Source of the DNA: Natronomonas gomsonensis
Lineage (GTDB): Archaea; Halobacteriota; Halobacteria; Halobacteriales; Haloarculaceae
Assembly (NCBI RefSeq): GCF_013391635.1
Contig: NZ_JACAWU010000002.1
Coordinates: forward strand, 806,001-870,000
Reading direction: 5' to 3'
Length of the DNA: 64,000 nt
In this document: positions 62,103-64,000 of the stretch, piece after piece
Layout of the letters: every line of letters starts with the position of its first letter
Position numbering within the stretch: the stretch's first letter is position 1
Position numbers and translations under genes: made by a program
The notes under the pieces: model-generated
Database searches by the model: none
Told to the model about the DNA's origin: nothing
What the model saw: only the letters and a program-made list of their open reading frames with translations

Positions 62103-62777
62103 TCAGGCCTCGGCCTCGGTGACGGGAACGGTTTCGATGAGTCGGGCGATTTCCTCGGGAAGGCTCTGTCGGCCCTGGGGCGTCCGAACGGTGACGAGTC
62201 CGAACGGTGCGATTTCGACGATTTCGAGTTCGACGCCAGGTTCGATACCGGCGCCGGAGAGATAGCGCAACTCCTCGTCGCCCTGATGGCGGATGCGCCG
62301 GACGACGACGTGGTCGCCCTCGGTCGCCGAGGAGAGACGCCGCGTCTGCTCGTCGACCTCCGGCAACCGGAGGTCTGCGTCGGGTATCGGGTCGCCGTGG
62401 GGGTCGACACCGGGGTTGTCCAGCGCCTCGGCGATTCGTTCGGTCAACTCGTCGGAGACGTGGTGTTCGAGGCGGTCGGCCTCCTCGTGGACGTCGGCCC
62501 AATCGTAGTCGAGGTGTTCCGTCAGGAAGGACTCCAGAAGCCGGTGGTGGCGGAGGATTTCGAGGGCGACGACTTCACCCTCCTCGGTGAGCGTGACGCC
62601 GCGGTACTCCTCGCGGTCGACGAGTCCGCGCTCCTCCAGTTTCTTCACCATACTGGAGACGGTCGGCGAGGTGACATCTAGGTAGTCGGCGAGTTCCGAC
62701 GTGCTGACGCGCTCGTCAGTGTCGTTGCCGATGATGTATATCGCCTTGATGTAGTCCTCCATGACGGCGCTCAGCAT
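62103..62777 (-). CDS. DtxR/MntR-family metal-dependent regulator with FeoA-like domain
   Basis: 224 residues. N-terminal HTH: AVMEDYIKAIYIIG, then LADYLDVTSPTVSSMVKKLEERGLVDREEYRGVTLTEEG; dimerization with HHRLLESFLTEHLDYDWADVHEEADRLEHHVSD. The C-terminal SH3-like/FeoA domain runs ELEIVEIAPFGLVTVRTPQGRQSLPEEIARLI. It senses Fe2+ or Mn2+ and represses uptake. ATG 62777 or 62762 is the start. It is convergent with the ArsR-like gene (3-base gap). Confidence 0.92.
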   Translation of the reverse strand: MLSAVMEDYIKAIYIIGNDTDERVSTSELADYLDVTSPTVSSMVKKLEERGLVDREEYRGVTLTEEGEVVALEILRHHRLLESFLTEHLDYDWADVHEEADRLEHHVSDELTERIAEALDNPGVDPHGDPIPDADLRLPEVDEQTRRLSSATEGDHVVVRRIRHQGDEELRYLSGAGIEPGVELEIVEIAPFGLVTVRTPQGRQSLPEEIARLIETVPVTEAEA

Positions 62778-62832
62778 CGTCCGAGTCTTGGCGACCGGAA
62801 GGGATAGTGTTTTTCGTCCGATTGGACGGCGG

Positions 62833-63117
62833 TTACAGCGTCTCCTCGGGGTCGTACTTTTCGGCGGTTCGACTCGCCGCGTCGGCGAAGTACTCGCGGT
62901 CCTCCGGGGGCGTCTCCCCGAGGTTCGCGGGGTCGGCGTCGATGGCGGCGGTCGTCTCGCGTTTTGCGCCGGTGAAACTCGTCAGCGCGCGCTCCTTCCG
63001 GAGGTATCGCTCGCCGTCTGGGGTCGCGTAGGTGAGGATGACGATGTTCAGTTCGTCGTCTCCGTACGTTCGCTCGACGAGCCAGACCCGGACGGTTTCC
63101 GTCGCTGTTTCGGCCAT
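62833..63117 (-). CDS. small conserved haloarchaeal protein
   Basis: 94 residues: VRVWLVERTYGDDELNIVILTYATPDGERYLRKERALTSFTGAKRETTAAIDAD, then an acidic helical end. It looks like a small alpha/beta family unique to haloarchaea. It is divergent from hisD (97-base spacer). Function unknown. Confidence 0.75.
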   Translation of the reverse strand: MAETATETVRVWLVERTYGDDELNIVILTYATPDGERYLRKERALTSFTGAKRETTAAIDADPANLGETPPEDREYFADAASRTAEKYDPEETL

Positions 63118-63214
63118 GTTGGAACTAGGAACCGCGAACGAATGAGGCCGTCGTTGGCGTGTACCAACTGCGACGATGGAAACCGCTTTCCGGTCCGACC
63201 GCCCAACGCAAGAT

Positions 63215-64000
63215 ATGAACGTCAGGAAGATCGCCGACCTCTCGCCGGCGGAGCGTGCGGCGCTGTTCGAGCGAGACGCCGGCGTCGCCGACGCCCGCGA
63301 GGCGGCCCGGGACATCGTCGACCGGGTTCGGACGGAGGGCGACGTTGCGCTGCGGTCGTACGCAAGCGAGTTCGACGGCGTCGAAATCGGGAACATCGAC
63401 GTGAGCGACGAGGCCGAACGCGCCTACGAGGAAGTCGACGACGCGGTTCGTGAAGCAATCGAGAACGCCGCCGAGAACATCCGCGCCTTCCACGAGCGAC
63501 AGGTCCCCGAGGACTGGCGGGAGGACTTCGAGGGCCGGGAGCTGGGGCGACGTTATCGACCCCTTGAGCGCGTCGGCGTGTACGCTCCCGGCGGCACGGC
63601 GGCGTACCCATCCAGCGTCCTGATGGGCGTCATCCCGGCGAAAGTCGCAGGTGTCGACCACGTCGCGGTCGCGACGCCGCCGGCCGAGGAGTTGAACCCC
63701 GCGACGCTGGCGGCGATACACGTCGCCGACGCCGACGCGGTATACCAGGTCGGCGGCGCACAGGCCATCGCGGCGCTGGCCTACGGTACGGAGACGGTGT
63801 CGGCCGTCGAGAAAGTCGTCGGGCCGGGCAACAGGTGGGTCACCGCGGCGAAAGCCGAGGTGCGCGGCGACGTTGAAATCGACTTCCTCGCCGGCCCCTC
63901 CGAGGTGTTGGTCGTCGCCGACGACACCGCCGACCCCGAGCTCGTCGCCGCCGATATGGTCGCACAGGCCGAACACGACGAGAACGCCTCGGTGGTCTGT
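63215..64000 (+). CDS. hisD: histidinol dehydrogenase (3' end missing)
   Basis: The frame from ATG 63215 (MNVRKIADLSPAERAALF) is open to the window edge, about 262 residues. It has ERVGVYAPGGTAAYPSSVLM, VGGAQAIAALAYGTETV, KVVGPGNRWVTAAK and DFLAGPSEVLV, which are HisD signatures for NAD and zinc binding. It makes the last two steps of histidine biosynthesis. The C-terminal 40% is outside. No his genes precede it here. Confidence 0.95.
   Translation, partial: MNVRKIADLSPAERAALFERDAGVADAREAARDIVDRVRTEGDVALRSYASEFDGVEIGNIDVSDEAERAYEEVDDAVREAIENAAENIRAFHERQVPEDWREDFEGRELGRRYRPLERVGVYAPGGTAAYPSSVLMGVIPAKVAGVDHVAVATPPAEELNPATLAAIHVADADAVYQVGGAQAIAALAYGTETVSAVEKVVGPGNRWVTAAKAEVRGDVEIDFLAGPSEVLVVADDTADPELVAADMVAQAEHDENASVVC

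Overview
The window is chromosomal DNA from a haloarchaeon (class Halobacteria). The evidence is high GC, very acidic proteins, Tat-type lipoprotein signals (twin Arg plus Cys lipobox), many TATA boxes 25-30 bases before start codons (leaderless mRNAs), 4-base ATGA/GTGA gene overlaps, and typical haloarchaeal families (dodecin, HTH_10 regulators, amphi-Trp protein, TbsP-like regulator). The genus cannot be fixed. No CRISPR array, integrase, rRNA or replication origin was seen. The only hints of mobile DNA are small clusters of intergenic hairpins.

Layout. 1-1667: end of a branched-chain amino-acid ABC transporter operon (livM partial, livH). 1794-3572: pgk, an overlapping GNAT gene and tRNA-Thr(UGU). 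3788-8878: a tandem HiPIP-like lipoprotein, small proteins, a PAS histidine kinase and membrane proteins including an EamA exporter. 9007-12802: a propionyl/acetyl-CoA carboxylase operon (pccB, small pccX-like subunit, pccA with a Gly linker). 12894-16766: an NSS transporter, an SDR, an HTH_10 regulator and an R2lox-type oxidase. 16767-17525: a 759-base noncoding stretch with strong hairpins. 17532-19546: sucC-sucD. 19568-29733: an SDR, a TM protein with GFxFxxWL motifs and a PT repeat, a P450, a KaiC-like protein, a lipoprotein, tRNA-Val(CAC), a HesB/IscA protein, dodecin and a class V aminotransferase.

29812-38886: a metallophosphatase/5'-nucleotidase, UspA, MscS, a PAC2 protein, a 693-residue lipoprotein with an HxHDWE motif beside an HTH_10 regulator, and a rhodanese-metallo-beta-lactamase/MFS pair. 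39291-45953: a flavoprotein reductase, a cobalamin adenosyltransferase, an acyl-CoA dehydrogenase, PadR, a membrane protein, a second NSS transporter and an amphi-Trp protein. 46146-54035: asparaginase, a zinc-ribbon protein, a degenerate LeuA/HMGL-like protein behind a 14-codon upstream ORF, NUDIX, folD, a CoA-disulfide-reductase-like enzyme and glyA (folD and glyA form a one-carbon pair). 54189-58906: a CHAT protease-like protein, a TbsP-like regulator, a 20-codon upstream ORF and a YcaO protein with an N-terminal E1-like zinc domain. 58910-64000: membrane proteins, MTH865, a membrane-anchored ArsR-like regulator, a DtxR/FeoA metalloregulator, a small protein and the start of hisD.

The most unusual spots are the YcaO gene with its coupled 20-codon ORF, the CHAT-regulator-YcaO neighbourhood, the double HiPIP protein, the R2lox protein with conserved cross-link residues, the metal-ligand-less LeuA-like protein, the HxHDWE lipoprotein and three intergenic hairpin clusters.
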